Assembly (NCBI GenBank): GCA_035578905.1
Contig: JAQJVL010000517.1
Location: forward strand, 62,001-126,000
Length of the DNA stretch: 64,000 bases
From: Stictocephala bisonia
Taxonomy: Eukaryota; Arthropoda; Insecta; Hemiptera; Membracidae
Reading direction: 5' to 3'
Of the stretch, positions 48,591 to 60,435 are shown in pieces (within the stretch, counting starts at the first letter, position 1; each line of letters opens with the position of its first letter). Below the pieces are notes generated by a model that made no database searches, was not told where the DNA came from, and saw only the letters and a program-made list of their open reading frames with translations. The position numbers and the translations under genes are program-made.

Positions 48591-49094
48591 TGCTAACTTT
48601 TTTAACCACCACTACTGCCACACTAGTATCTTTTATTTACTTATTTAGTAGTGATGAATTTCAGTTTACTCGTGTTTTATAGTATTTATAGTTTTTGAGT
48701 GAGATATTTAGTGGACGGTCAGTGATTTTTTTTATTATATTTTTTACAAGAGGATATAAGTATATCAGTGATAAAAATTGACTGATGAAATTGTATGTGT
48801 GTCCTTTAGTGGTTGTTTCATGGTAATGAAATGAAAATTACTTTATGAACATGAAAGAAAATATGTAAAATCGAGTGGTCGGGGATTTTCTTCCCCTCTC
48901 TAACATCTGACTAATCCTTCCATTTGACAACTGTAAGTTCTAGCATATTGGTTTAGTATTCAACAAACAAACTAAACAAAATTCCCGCATACCTATCTAG
49001 TTTCAGTTATACAATATAAGCCAAATTGTCAAAATACAATACTATCTTCAAATAAATATGAGTTAATTATGATTTTCGTATTTTACTACTCAAT
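48591..49094. other. AT-rich non-coding DNA
   Basis: Nothing identifiable. Confidence 0.55.
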
Positions 49095-49354
49095 TAGGAG
49101 TTTTTATTATTATTTTTTTTTTTTATTATTTTTTAGGAGAGGCAGATCTTCTCCTTTAACCTTACTCTTCCCAATCCTCATAGACTATTGGTCTGTGCGA
49201 GGAACTTATTCAGACAGAGTAAGGGGGCAAACCAGTACAGTAAAAGGTGAATATTACTGATAAATCTCTCAGTCTAGGCCGGATTCGAACCAGCGCTATC
49301 TCTAAACCAAGCTCAAAGTCCTGACGCCTAAGACCACTCAGCCACCGGTTCGCC
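49095..49354 (-). mobile_element. tRNA-derived SINE, family B, best copy
   Basis: Minus strand: tRNA-like head from 49354 (GGTGGCTGAGTGGTC box A, a long Leu/Ser-like variable arm, GGTTCGAATCC box B near 49275), then the body with AATATTCACCTTTTACTG, AGACCAATAGTCTATGAGG and CTCTCC, ending in a poly(A)-like tail (T-rich run 49095-49135 on the + strand). It is the reference for the other two copies. Confidence 0.85.
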
Positions 49355-49807
49355 GAGTTAATCAAAAAGACTAGCAGGAATCACAGGAGGCCTGGTTCCT
49401 TAGGGTTAATTTGGTCTGGCTTACAATATATCTTATAAATGAAGTTGTTTGCGTAAATAAGTTATTAATCTAATGAGAAAGGGTAATTTGTAAGTGGAAG
49501 TTGTATAACACAGGCAGGAGTACATTACATCAGCGTCTGGTTACATTTACATCAGCATGCTGTAATACAGAGGGCTGGGTGAGGAAAGGGGGAGATTGTA
49601 TTAGTCTTGTCTGTTCTCTCATAAATTTAGCACAGTCTGGTAATATGAGATCATCTGCTCACGTTTCATAAGAACTTTCACAAATTATTAATAACAAATT
49701 ATTATTATACGTTTGGGAAATAATATGTATAAACTATTTAGAATCCTTAGGATCTTATTTGTCAAGAAATGTCTTAGTTCTTAAAGTAAACAGAACTATT
49801 TAATATA
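49355..49807. other. non-coding DNA
   Basis: Nothing identified. A GC-richer bit at 49520-49610 repeats ACATCAGC and ends in an A/G run. Confidence 0.5.
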
Positions 49808-49955
49808 TTGGTGAGGGGGTAGCTTCGAACTGCTAAATACAAGGTTGAAGATTCCAGTCACCACCTGAGCGAGCGGCCCGTACTTCACTCGTTGAATAGA
49901 GTTCACGCAGGCGTGCAGGCCTATGTGAACTAGCAAAGTTAGTTTTCTACAAAAG
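49808..49955 (+). mobile_element. tRNA-derived SINE, family A
   Basis: Box A and B are worn (TTGGTGAGGGGGTAGC, GAAGATTCCAGTC), but the body is clear: TACTTCACTCGTTGAATAG, GTTCACGCAGGCGTGCAGG and CCTATGTGAACTAGC. Confidence 0.75.
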
Positions 49956-49966
49956 AAATATACAGG

Positions 49967-50127
49967 ATGGAAAACAAATATGTAAATGCTTTCACAACAA
50001 CCTTTATTTTTACATGGATGGTTTGATAATTAAATTTTTTTACTAATTGTGTTCCATAAAGTATCAATTTTGATCAGAATAATTTACTTGAAACCGTTAA
50101 ATAGTGGATTATTAATTTTGTTCGAAT
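49967..50127. mobile_element. left half of a mariner-like MITE
   Basis: Begins TACAGGATGGAAAA and matches 50547-50707 base for base with moderate divergence up to the TTCGAATTA word, where it is replaced by the composite repeat. It lacks its right inverted repeat. Confidence 0.7.
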
Positions 50128-50546
50128 TACAATAGTAAATTGTCTTTTTTAAACCGAAGTATAATGTCTTAATCCTCACATAATTTAATTCCTAATTCAT
50201 TTTCAAGCTTTCTAATACCCTTGAATTCAACCAAATTTTTTTTGGAAAGGATTGTTTTCTATTTTTCCTTCATATCATTGAAGACATGGTTGTTTTATAT
50301 GCCTTTGAGGTACAAACCTTATTTTGTTTTAATTACCAAAGGAAACAAAAAAAAAGTAACTATCACAGGTAGAGGGGCGTATTATGATAATTATTCTATT
50401 TTATCTATACAATAAATACATTATCAATACATTCTTTCTCGTTAGTAACAGTATTATGACAATCAGAGACGCCGTGACATCTTGATCGTAGGCAAAATGA
50501 GGACAGTACCTAGATTGCGTTCATGAGTTGCAGGGGCTTTTTGTGA
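50128..50546. repeat. composite repeat, left segment, copy 2
   Basis: Matches 42486-42925: TTGTCTTTTTTAAACCGAAG, GACATGGTTGTTTTA, GCCTTTGAGGTACAAACC, ACTATCACAGGTA and CAGAGACGCCGTGACATC. It has no coding frame of note. Confidence 0.75.
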
Positions 50547-50999
50547 TATACAGGATGGAAAAGATATGGAAACGCTTTTACAACAACGTTACTTTTTTCA
50601 TGGATAATTTGATCATTTAATTTTTGTTTAGTAATTGAGTTCCGTAAAGTATAATTTATTATCAGAATAAGTTACTGTACTTATAACCGTTAAATAGCTG
50701 AGAAACAATATTGTTCAAATTAGTTACTTTGACATTCAAATGACCGCTACTCTGGAAAGGATAAACCTTTCGAAGTCCGGTTTAAGGCAATTAATTTCTC
50801 TTGAATTTGATATCGTTCATTTGATACCAAACTCGATCTAGATTTACGTTAAAGATTTTCGTTCAACCTCTCGTGGGCCGTCCCCCTAAAAAGATGAAAT
50901 GTCGTTAGTGAAGTCAAAAAGTATGTCCTCAGTAACCAGAAACATTTACAAGTCATACGAAAGTTGTGAAAGTGTTTCGATATTTTTTCATCCTATATT
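50547..50999. mobile_element. mariner-like MITE, complete copy
   Basis: About 450 bases with terminal inverted repeats of about 37 bases: left TACAGGATGGAAAAGATATG and right (complement) ATAGGATGAAAAAATATCG, both next to TA. No transposase. Relatives are at 42935-43386 and 49967-50127. TA-flanked ends starting with CAGGRTGG fit the Tc1/mariner superfamily. Confidence 0.75.
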
Positions 51000-51284
51000 T
51001 AAGGGATTGACAAAACGATCAATCCTTTACAAAATGAATTAGATTTACATCCAACTATAAAGCCGACTCTGTGGCATAATGCTGTAACCAAACTGATTGT
51101 TGGTTAAAGAATGTGAAGGTTGTACATGATAGGTTCTGTAACAGTCGTCTCCATAACAATGCAGGGTTACCAACTTATAGATCAATCGATAAGTTACGAA
51201 TTGGTTGGAAGCCATCGTTACATCCCCCCCCTGGCCCAATGTAGAGACGGAATATCAAGCTTATAAAATGTACATGTGACCTAT
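51000..51284. other. non-coding DNA
   Basis: Nothing identified. Confidence 0.5.
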
Positions 51285-51370
51285 TAAACGTGGTTTGGAT
51301 TCTACAGAAGCTGCAAGTCTCCCATCATTTCCATGATTCTTGGGTTAATAAATGGCCATTCTTAGAGGGT
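51285..51370 (+). mobile_element. family D fragment
   Basis: AACGTGGTTTGGATTCTAC and TTGGGTTAATAAATGGCC match the family D body in the satellite-side-first orientation. Confidence 0.55.
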
Positions 51371-51599
51371 CAGTAGATCTCAATTAGTAACATAGACTAC
51401 ATTAATTTATCTACACTCGTCACTAAAATTGCTCACAATTATTATTTAATATTTCATTGTTTATTAATTACAGTGTTTAACAATGGCACAATGTGTATTG
51501 GTTTTATGACATTGTATCCCTTAGGTATACTAGATAAAGATTAATTCAATTGTTTGCTTTTCATCAACAAACTTATTGAATATTTAAACAGGCTTAAGT

Positions 51600-51745
51600 C
51601 ATCTAAAACCACCATTGCATAATACCATAAAATGGTTTAAGGTATTATGTAATTTACAACGGTAGTGACACAGAAAGATAACGTTAGGATTTTGCTTCTT
51701 GCTGATATTTGGGTTTCTTTAACAAGAGTAATGTAGTTTCCTTTT
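51600..51745. repeat. dispersed repeat family G, copy 2
   Basis: Partner of 33225-33370. Confidence 0.55.
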
Positions 51746-51902
51746 AAACTTCTAAAATCTGTTATAACATTAATTGAATGCCTAGGTATGATTATGCATT
51801 AACTTATCGTTAGATGGACTTTTTACTATGACATTTTTCATGTAAGTATGGAATAAAGTGGTACCTTCTAACTTTTCTTTTGTTTTTTTAACTAGTAAAA
51901 AC

Positions 51903-52320
51903 TAACCCCATGGACACAAATCCACAGACATATTTTTTATGCGGAAATACTAGTTTTTTACAAACAAATTATTTTTACACCAATAAGTTTACATTAATAT
52001 TACGTACTTATTCTCCTGAACACGAATATGACATTGAATTGTTCGCACGACTGAGTTAGGTTAGGTTAGTATATGTTGGTTGTGAATATATATTACTAAA
52101 GAAACCTAACCTAACATATTGTGTTAAATATGTCAGTTTTTACTTATCGTAAGAAAAAATTGATATCTTATTCGTACTTAAGGGGGTAAAATACATAATA
52201 ATAGTGTAGCATTCATCATATTTTATTTATGTATTCTTTTTTAATTTTTTGTAACAAATTAGTATTTCTACCGAAAATCCACCATAGATTCGTGTCCACC
52301 GGATTATTGTTGACTAGTTG
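51903..52320. mobile_element. foldback element of about 420 bp
   Basis: The two halves are inverted copies: left TGGACACAAATCCACAGACA and later CGGAAATACTAGTTTTTTAC; right, read on the minus strand, TGGACACGAATCTATGG and GTAGAAATACTAATTTGTTAC. Facing TTAGGTTAGGTT and AACCTAACCTAA words flank the centre. No coding frame. A degraded relative is at 40.7-41.2 kb. Confidence 0.6.
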
Positions 52321-52928
52321 AATTATCATAAAATTCGGGTGAGACCCCCGTTCTCCATATTTTCTGTTTACTTTTACCTCGATAACATAACTTTAAACTA
52401 TTTATGTTTACATAATTTTTTACGAGTTAATGGAAGATTTCATCAGTGAGTCTATAATAATATGTAATATATCTGTGACTTTAAGTATGGATATGATTTG
52501 AATATATTTAAATTAATTATAAAACTTGATAATCATGATTAAGTATGAATATTCCCATGAAGATTATTTTTATTACATACGTTACTTATTACGTACATCG
52601 GTGTCAGAGCAGTTGAGAACCTATCTTTTATCACATTGAAAATATTGCGTTTTTTTTTTTTTTTTTTTTTTAAGGACTCCTGAACTATTCGAAGTGAAAA
52701 AGATACAATTTTACAACAAAACATTTTACAACAAGAGACATCATGTAAAAATGAAAAATATTGTAAAATAATTTACCTAGTAACAACGCCAATATCAATT
52801 TAATTTGTAAATTAAAATTCTAAATCAAAGAAAGAAGTTTTGAATTATTTTACTTCGTGGTGTTGATGTTTGTTGTATATGTAGGTGCAGCTACATAAAT
52901 ATACCTATCACACTCAAACTACCAATTT
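52321..52928. other. AT-rich DNA with a poly(T) run
   Basis: A T run of about 22 lies at 52650-52672. Nothing else was identified. Confidence 0.55.
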
Positions 52929-53075
52929 CAATGTGGTGGCTCAGTGACTAAAGCTTCTGACTGTGGAGAGCAGTTTCCTAGGTTCGAACCCCCAACTGAG
53001 CTAACTCTCGATACTTGACTCGATGAATATAGTTCACGCACAAGCCTGAAGGCCCAGGTGAATTGGGAAGAAATG
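52929..53075 (+). mobile_element. tRNA-derived SINE, family A, best head
   Basis: Clear internal polymerase III promoter: box A TGGTGGCTCAGTGACTAA and box B AGGTTCGAACCCCC, with ACTGAGC closing the tRNA-like part. The family body follows (ACTCGATGAATATAGTTCAC, AGGCCCAGGTGAATTGG). Confidence 0.88.
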
Positions 53076-53133
53076 TTTTATTTATAAAAAAATAAGGGTC
53101 ACCAAGTTTGGTTTTATTCCATTACAAATAATG

Positions 53134-53782
53134 TATATTTCTTTAAACACGTCTATTGCAACACAGATGACAATTTGACTCCTTAGTTCAACATACACTG
53201 CAGCTAGATTTCTTTAAAGACGTCTATTGCAACACAGATGACAATTTGACTCCTTAGTTCAACATACACTGCAGCTAGATTTCTTTAAAGACGTCTATTG
53301 CAACATAGATGACAATTTGACTCCTTAGTTCAACATACACTGCAGCTAGATTTCTTTAAAGACGTCTATTGCAACATAGATGACAATTTGACTCCTTAGT
53401 TCAACATACACTGCAGCTAGATTTCTTTAAAGACGTCTATTGCAACACAGATGACAATTTGACTCCTTAGTTCAACATACAGTGCAGCTAGATTTCTTTA
53501 AAGACGTCTATTGCAACACTGATGACAATTTGACTCCTTAGTTCAACATACACTGCAGCTAGATTTCTTTAAAGACGTCTATTGCAACATAGATGACAAT
53601 TTGACTCCATAGTTCAACATACACTGCAGCTAGATTTCTTTAAAGACGTCTATTGCAACATAGATGACAATTTGACTCCTTAGTTCAACATACACTGCAG
53701 CTAGATTTCTTTAAAGACGTCTATTGCAACATAGATGACAATTTGACTCCTTAGTTAAACATACACTGCAGCTAGATTTTTT
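53134..53782. repeat. 71-bp tandem array, about 9 units
   Basis: The period of 71 bases was measured between GTCTATTGCA at 53151 and 53222. Units (TTTCTTTAAAGACG, TTGCAACAYAGATGACAATT, ACATACACTGCAGCTAG) differ by one or two bases, mostly C or T in ACAYAG. It starts about 60 bases after a SINE. Confidence 0.96.
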
Positions 53783-53949
53783 TAGGTAATTTTTTGAAAT
53801 AGCTGTAAAAGTTAACTGGAGGATTATTACCAACCAATTTCTAATACAAACATTTCTTTTATTAACTAAGTAGATAATGATGATGATACTTTTAACATTT
53901 ACACACAACGCGTAATTACATTGTACAAATAACATTAACCAATTAATCT
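53783..53949. other. AT-rich non-coding DNA
   Basis: Nothing identifiable. Confidence 0.5.
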
Positions 53950-54160
53950 GATAAAAAAGTCATGATACCTTTTGTGGCAACAGGTCGTGTTTCATTTCCG
54001 TTAATTACTTACACGCTTTAGGCTTGGTTCCGTCTACCCTTTGGTCGGTTTTAATTAACTTTTCAGAGGCTTTTAAAAAGCAGTTTGTCCCATTTCCCTT
54101 GTTGGTAAACGTATGTTACCTTTTGCAGTATATTTTAAGTGAATCCAAAAACGTTACGTG
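53950..54160. repeat. dispersed repeat family H, copy 2
   Basis: Partner of 45100-45330: TGTGGCAACAGGTCGTGT, CATTTCCGTTAATTAC and AAACGTATGTTACCTTTT. Confidence 0.55.
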
Positions 54161-54589
54161 TATATTAATAATGTCTTACAGGAACGATTCTTTAAATATT
54201 TCAGGAATCAGTGAAAAGAAATTTGAATCTTTGATGTTAAACATTTAAAAACAGGCTCAAAATTGTTTCATTATCAAGCATAAAGATCGTTGCCTAAATT
54301 AATATTACTGATCTCTAACGAAAAATAAGTCCTAAGTAGCTTTAGGAGTGTTGTAGGCTCTTCTTTCCCAAAATGATTGGATTTTTAAAATGTTTTTATC
54401 ACATTTATTAAAATAAATATTTAAATATAATTAGAAACAAGAGTAACAAGTGAAATAAGTATAAACCTTAAGTACTCCCTGTCTTCCACTAACCCTGGAT
54501 TGAGAGGAGTCGGTTTACAAAACAGGTAGTTGGGAGACAAAAAAACCATCAGATTGTGAGTCAATCCTGCTGTAACACCTCACTACACT

Positions 54590-54631
<42 letters not shown>

Positions 54632-55611
54632 ATACACAATACTAGTGAGTGTCATCGAAATGTCTCACAGAATAAAAATTAATAATTACTCGAGTATTCG
54701 TTTTATTTCATACAGTCAAAATAAACTGTTTAGAAGTTGAAGTGTTGGTATCACTGTCAGTATCATTTTTGTCACTGTTAGGTTGACAGTTAATGGTGAC
54801 GTAACCCAGTGAAATCTTTGGATGCTACGAAACCTAACCTAATAATATACAAAAAAAGTATCCTGTAGTGAATTTTAATTCTTTTGGGACCTCCTACACG
54901 ATCATCTATACTGTTTCGCCTAATTTACGTAAGTTATTAGCCCGTTAAAATTAGATTTTAAGCTTCACCAATAGAACGAAGTAATAAAAACCAGTATTTA
55001 AGCTGTCCAGTGTATAAAATACAATTTCTATTTATACAAGTCAATGATTAACTGTGGATACAATACATGGAAAAGTCCATCTGGTTCATACCAGTTCTAC
55101 AACTGTAAAATGGAGGTATTGTGTATTCGTTTACGTGTTTTGCAGCGACAATATTTATATGAGGGTTTGCTATTGTTTTATCCCAATATACGACCACGAG
55201 TTGACGTATTGTATATATCATGTGAAAACTGATTCAACCATTACAAATAATATATGTATTACTGTTGGAGACTGATAGTAATTGTAATTTTAGATATTTC
55301 CGGAAGAGCAAGAAAACGTTGTCTCAGAAAATTGTGTCTTCCCAAAATATTCGGTAGTATATTTTAAGGATCCATTTGTACATATATTTTTTATATTTCA
55401 AAAAGAAACGCTTTAAACACCATACATTTGTTTTTTAGTGATACTTTTTTTTAAGTGCGTGTCTAGTGCCAGTGTGTGGGACATCTTCGCTGTACGTGTC
55501 TGTGTGGCGGGGTAGGTAAGCATTACTGTATCATAATCAAATATTCCTTTGGTAAAACCAATCACGGTATATTTTTCATGATAATAGTGCAGAATTTAAT
55601 AACAGCCGATT
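54161..55611. other. AT-rich DNA with a 38-base poly(T) run
   Basis: The T run at 54593-54631 could be the tail of an unrecognised minus-strand retroposon. No gene was identified. Confidence 0.5.
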
Positions 55612-55690
55612 TTAGTTAGTAACGATATCTACACTCGTTCATCAAACACGTTTTCCCGTCTTATTCACCCAAATCTTGAAGATCCGTATT
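55612..55690 (+). mobile_element. family D fragment
   Basis: TTAGTTAGTAACGATATC, TACACTCGTTCATC and TTATTCACCCAAATCTTGAAG match the last part of the family D body. Confidence 0.6.
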
Positions 55691-57974
55691 TTAATAATGC
55701 ATAATCAGAGATTTATTGATTTTAAATAATAAACAACAGTGTATAAATAGATATAATAAATAAATTACATGTCACACAGTCAGTTTATGTGTAATTATTA
55801 AAGAGTATTTAAAATAAAAATATACGGTTTTAGTATTTTGGATCAATTTGTCACGCTTCTTTTGGCATTTCAATTCCGCAGCTTCAGCGAGAAGCGGGTG
55901 GGGTTGATATATCGATGGCGTCAGATGAAATGAAAAGAACTGAGAGGAGATTAGGGGTTGGAATGAAAACGTGTTCTGATTTTATACCCTCCTAGCGTGT
56001 TCTAATGGCAACTATGTTATAGTGTTCATAGAAGTGGGAGTAAGGGAAAATTGAAATAACCTTTAACAATAGTTTTCTTATTAAACTGGTGGAAATACTT
56101 ATACTGTATAGAAATAAAATCAGTAAATTGTTAGTAATGACTAATAAAAATTAAATAAATTCATCTTAGCCCAAGGATAATTTATAATAAATAAAATAAT
56201 AAAAATTGCCAATCAAACCAAACTCTATTAAAATAATGAGTAAAGTGAAATTTTTCCTTAGTAGGGTGAATTTGTGACTACAAAGTCCTCTCTTCTACTT
56301 AAACCCCACGGCATAATACATGTCAGTTAAATATGCAATTGGGGTTAAAGAGTGGCATATTCATCACATTTTGTTGAGATTAAAAGAAATTTAGTTATTT
56401 ATATATTTGTAGTTAATACATGATAATGAAAACTAAAACCTTATTCTAAACGTTTAATTCTAATTAGAAAATGGTAACAAAATTCAGATCCAAAAAAAAA
56501 ATATTTTCAAAACCATGCCCATTAGTTAAATACAAAAGGGGCCTGGCCGTTGAAAATCCAGCTAGCCAGGGCCATATCTCAACTTGGTTTTAATAATGTC
56601 TGCTAGACTAAATTTATGGCTTGAATCCAAGCGCCTTGCAGATAAATTAGTTATGGATAAAAAGTTCTTAGTGTTTCTATTTATTGTACTTGTTTTGTTT
56701 TAGTGGACATTAGTTGTTACTCAGCTTTTTTACTGCCTCCTGATATATAATCTTTGTTAAAAGTATTGTTAAGTGTTTAAAACTATCTAAAGAATAAATA
56801 CTCAAATCATCCTCTGTTGTAGCAGAAACCGTTTGTATTCCGTAAATCAACACTTCTATGTATAGCAAAGTAACACAATAGTAATAGTTTTATCCAAAAC
56901 TAATTCTTAGTCACGTCTGTTCAACATAATTTAATCTACTTGTATGTAATTCTGGGATAGTTAAAAGGCACACAACCTTTGATGTCTTATCCAGACAAAC
57001 TACAAAGGATGAAGTAAAGGATGTAGTCACACGAGCGGAATACTAATCAAAGGAATGAGTTCGTGAGCGAAATGTTAAAGTCGTCAACTAGTTGGAAGAA
57101 CTACAATTGTTTTATAATTTTTTTCTTTTGTCCTCTAAAAGGTAATGTTAAATTGAAATTCAAAGAACTTTATAAAAGTAGCTATAAATGTTTGTCGTTG
57201 GGTACCCAACTTAATTACAGCAAACTAAACAATAAACAAAATGATATTATAAATACAGTTGCTCGCATGGCAGTGGCACTTATTAATTGACTATACTAAC
57301 TATGACCAGAAATATAAAGTCTTTACATTTATGATCAAACACTTTCAATATCACTCTACTGATACACATTTATTGCAATAATAGTACAAATATATTTATA
57401 TATGTATATACATTTAAGTAAACCTAAATTAGTGTACAAATCGTTATGCATTTAGAGTGGGAACAACGTCAACAAAAATTCATCATATCTATAACATAGG
57501 TGTCACCTGGACCATATAAAAAACTAACAGACAGGAAAAAAACAAAAAGTAGAAAAACAAAATAACTATACAGTTATGATAGTGAGAACATCCAAGTGAG
57601 AACTATATCGACTTCTATCAACCAGTTAAAGAGACTAAACAGACTAGTTAAAGAGTTGTCTATATCAATTTCGGCTAGTAGCAAAACGTCAAACGTCCTA
57701 TTATCTAAATAAAAAATTAAATCAACGAAGTATTTTCTAATGGATCTTAAATTCAGAAGATTATCAGATTCCATAAAGTAATATACAGAAAAATTATAAT
57801 TTCAATTATCAAAAACTATAAAATATTTGTTCAAAATTTCAATGAATGTAATTTATTTTGTACTATTCCTTTATTTTTTCCAAATAACAAAGAATAAATT
57901 GCTCTTTTGAGTTATTGTCTAAACTTTCTTACTGTTTTTATTAACTAGAATCTAAATTAGCTGTTGACAGCCAC
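55691..57974. other. AT-rich non-coding DNA
   Basis: A GC-richer patch at 55860-55995 follows an acceptor-like TTCCGCAG and stays open for about 38 codons, but I cannot tie it to a gene. GGCCTGGC and GCCAGGGCC near 56540-56575 can form a hairpin. Confidence 0.4.
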
Positions 57975-58370
57975 TTTAGACTAATACTACGTGGTTCGGT
58001 TTCTACTGACTAAACAATTAGTCTGTGCGCGTGGCAGTGCTGCTACTAACAATATTAATAACAAATATTACAATAATAAACATCAGCTGACAGTTGTCAC
58101 TTCTTCAAAACAACTGTTTGAGTAGGCTAATGTTTTCACAAAAGAGCCCCCTCTTCACTCCTCACCTATGTCCAGCTGTCACTAGCCGTGAGCACAGACT
58201 AATTGTTCAGTCAGTACATAAAGTTCCTTGTTTTCTCTATATATTGGTCTAGTAATAAATGATTATTTATAGGGAACAGTTATTCATAGTTAGTAACAAT
58301 GACTACACTCGTCCATCTACACATCTTACCACACTTATTCGGCCGTCATATTTGCCTACAGCTCTATGAT
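57975..58370 (+). mobile_element. two family D fragments
   Basis: The first piece near 57980-58015 (ATACTACGTGGTTCGG) and the second at 58285-58370 (TTAGTAACAATGACTACACTC, ATTCGGCCGTCATATTTGCC) are in the same orientation. They may be one element broken by an insertion of about 270 bases. Confidence 0.5.
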
Positions 58371-59004
58371 TGTGTTTAATCATCAATAATAATAATAGAA
58401 ATTTTACGCTACCTATAAAAAATAAAATGTTATACTACTTAGTTGGTTAATTATTATAATTGTTTTATACCATTGAAAAGATTTATTACTGGACATTTGC
58501 TAAAGCATACAAGATATCAGTTCAAAAGGATGCTTTGACAACAGTGGCTGGCTATATAGAAGGGCTTGACAAAAACATCCAATCTGCCATTGACAGACCT
58601 CACATTTTCCACCTCAATAATTGGTTTGATTTGAAACAAATAATTCATGTTTTATGGCTATATGGAACTGTTCATTGTATTTATGTTTCAGTTGAATTTT
58701 ATTTATTGATAATGGTGTATTTTATTTTATTCATGTAAATATAAATAAATGTTTTGTTTTGTGGTAGCTGTGAGATCACAAATTCGTTTATCTGTATTTG
58801 TTCCTCGTTTAGAACTACCCAGGGTGTACGTACAGCTTTAAAGAATTTCTGGGGACGCAAACAACATCACGCCCCAAAGTAGATCAATATATATTTTTTA
58901 GTCAATGAATATAAAATTATGACTTTTGGATATTAATCCAAATATACATCGCAGCTTTAAAATTAACAAATGGTAGTCGACAACAAACCATATGATATAT
59001 ATAT
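58371..59004. other. AT-rich non-coding DNA
   Basis: A 92-codon frame at 58460-58738 has no recognised domain and ends in a hydrophobic AT-rich stretch. Left uncalled. Confidence 0.5.
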
Positions 59005-59741
59005 AAGGTGTCCCAAAAGTCCCCCCTCCTCCGTGACTTTTGAAAGAAATTAAACAAACCAATATCCTTTGTTGGATAGTTATGTAATGATGTAATAATG
59101 ATGATTTTTGCAGAAATTAAGTCCTCAACCAAAATGTGGGGTTGGGGGAAGTCCAAAATTTCAAATGCAAATCCCCATCAAATTACACCTTATTTTAAAG
59201 GTCTTTATAAATAAGAACAATTCCACAAATTAGAGGTCTCTATATCAATCCATTACACAACTACAGCCTGTCAAAATTCTAAATAAAAGTTACTTTTTAA
59301 ATCAATTAAAAAAACTCTTTTAGAATTAAAGCAGGAATAAGGTAAGTTTAGAAAAATTAAAAAAATCCAAGCAAACAAATTATTATCTACTAAGTACGAA
59401 GGTTATAAGTCTGAATAGATGAGTCAACAAAACAAGATTTTTTAGCGTAACTTTTTAATAAACCTTCGACAGGCTATAGTTTTTTATTGGTTTGAGAGAC
59501 CTCGAGTTTGTGGTATTGTTCTTATTTTATAAAGACCTTTAAAATGAGGTGTCCTTTGATGGGGGTTTCTATTTGAAATGTTGGACTCAGCCCCTCCCTC
59601 AACCCCCCATTTTTGTTTGAGGAGTTAAGTTCTCGTATAGCGCAAAAATCATTAGTCATTACATAACTATCCCCCAAAGGATATTGGTTTTTTCACTCTG
59701 CTCAAAAGTTACCGGGAAGGGGGGGGCTTTTGGCACACCTT
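59005..59741. mobile_element. large foldback MITE with arms of about 300 bp
   Basis: The whole 737-base element is an inverted repeat. The left end AAGGTGTCCCAAAAGT and the right end, read on the minus strand, AAGGTGTGCCAAAAGC lie in TA-rich flanks (TATATATA on both sides). Arms of about 300 bases stay recognisable (CCAATATCCTTTG, GATAGTTATGTAATGA, TTTTAAAGGTCTTTATAAA), separated by an AT-rich centre of roughly 110 bases. No transposase. A TA target duplication would fit Tc1/mariner mobilisation. Confidence 0.85.
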
Positions 59742-60435
59742 GTATATATAAATAAGTGATGTATGTTTGTTTATGCATTACTACACAATTTATCCGACCG
59801 TCATGAAACTTTGGGGTGACATGGAGTGTACTCCTGTGGGAAGATTGTTGAAATGGTTCATTCACATCTGCCTCAAGGGCTCCACCCTAATGGCCTTTAA
59901 ACTGTCAGTAGCCTTTAGTGGAGTTATTTTATTTGTTTACTTAAAATAAAACGAAAATTGTTGAAATAATTAATTCTTATTGGACTTTAACAAATTTATA
60001 ATTATAACTCTCTCACCGGTCATCAGCTGATCTACTGATATATCTAATATTAGATAGGTTATTACAAATGTTGCTTATGTAGAGTAAACTACAGTATTTA
60101 TTTGTTAATAGTCCCTCTGATATGTAAATTGACACAGGTACTAAACTGCCATAAGTTAAATACATCCATATATTGAGTGAGATTTTAGTTTAAATATTGA
60201 AAATTGTATATACTTGCTATTGAGCCAAATATGTTGAGTGCACAAACATTGTCTGTATTTAAGTTTTCTATAAAGATTACAATTTTGTTTACTTACTCAC
60301 TTTTGATGATAATTGATGATGTTGTAACTTGCGAAAAGTGGTTATTTAAAATATTTTTAAAATATTTAATAATAAAACATGTTGAATTTGAATACAACAA
60401 CAACAATTTTGTCACCTTATAAACAATTTTGGAAC
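59742..60435. other. AT-rich non-coding DNA
   Basis: Nothing identifiable. Confidence 0.55.

Noticed and set aside
49270..49354. Functional tRNA-Leu or tRNA-Ser gene
   Set aside because: The head is continuous with a SINE body and A-rich tail, and the same unit recurs at 18.1 and 22.1 kb.
52058..52100. Interstitial telomere tract
   Set aside because: Only two or three TTAGG-like words, placed symmetrically within a foldback element.
52929..53000. Functional tRNA gene
   Set aside because: Box A and B are good, but the acceptor stem does not close and the SINE body follows directly.
58460..58738. 92-codon + strand frame
   Set aside because: No domain recognised, and the C-terminal half is low-complexity hydrophobic from AT-rich DNA.
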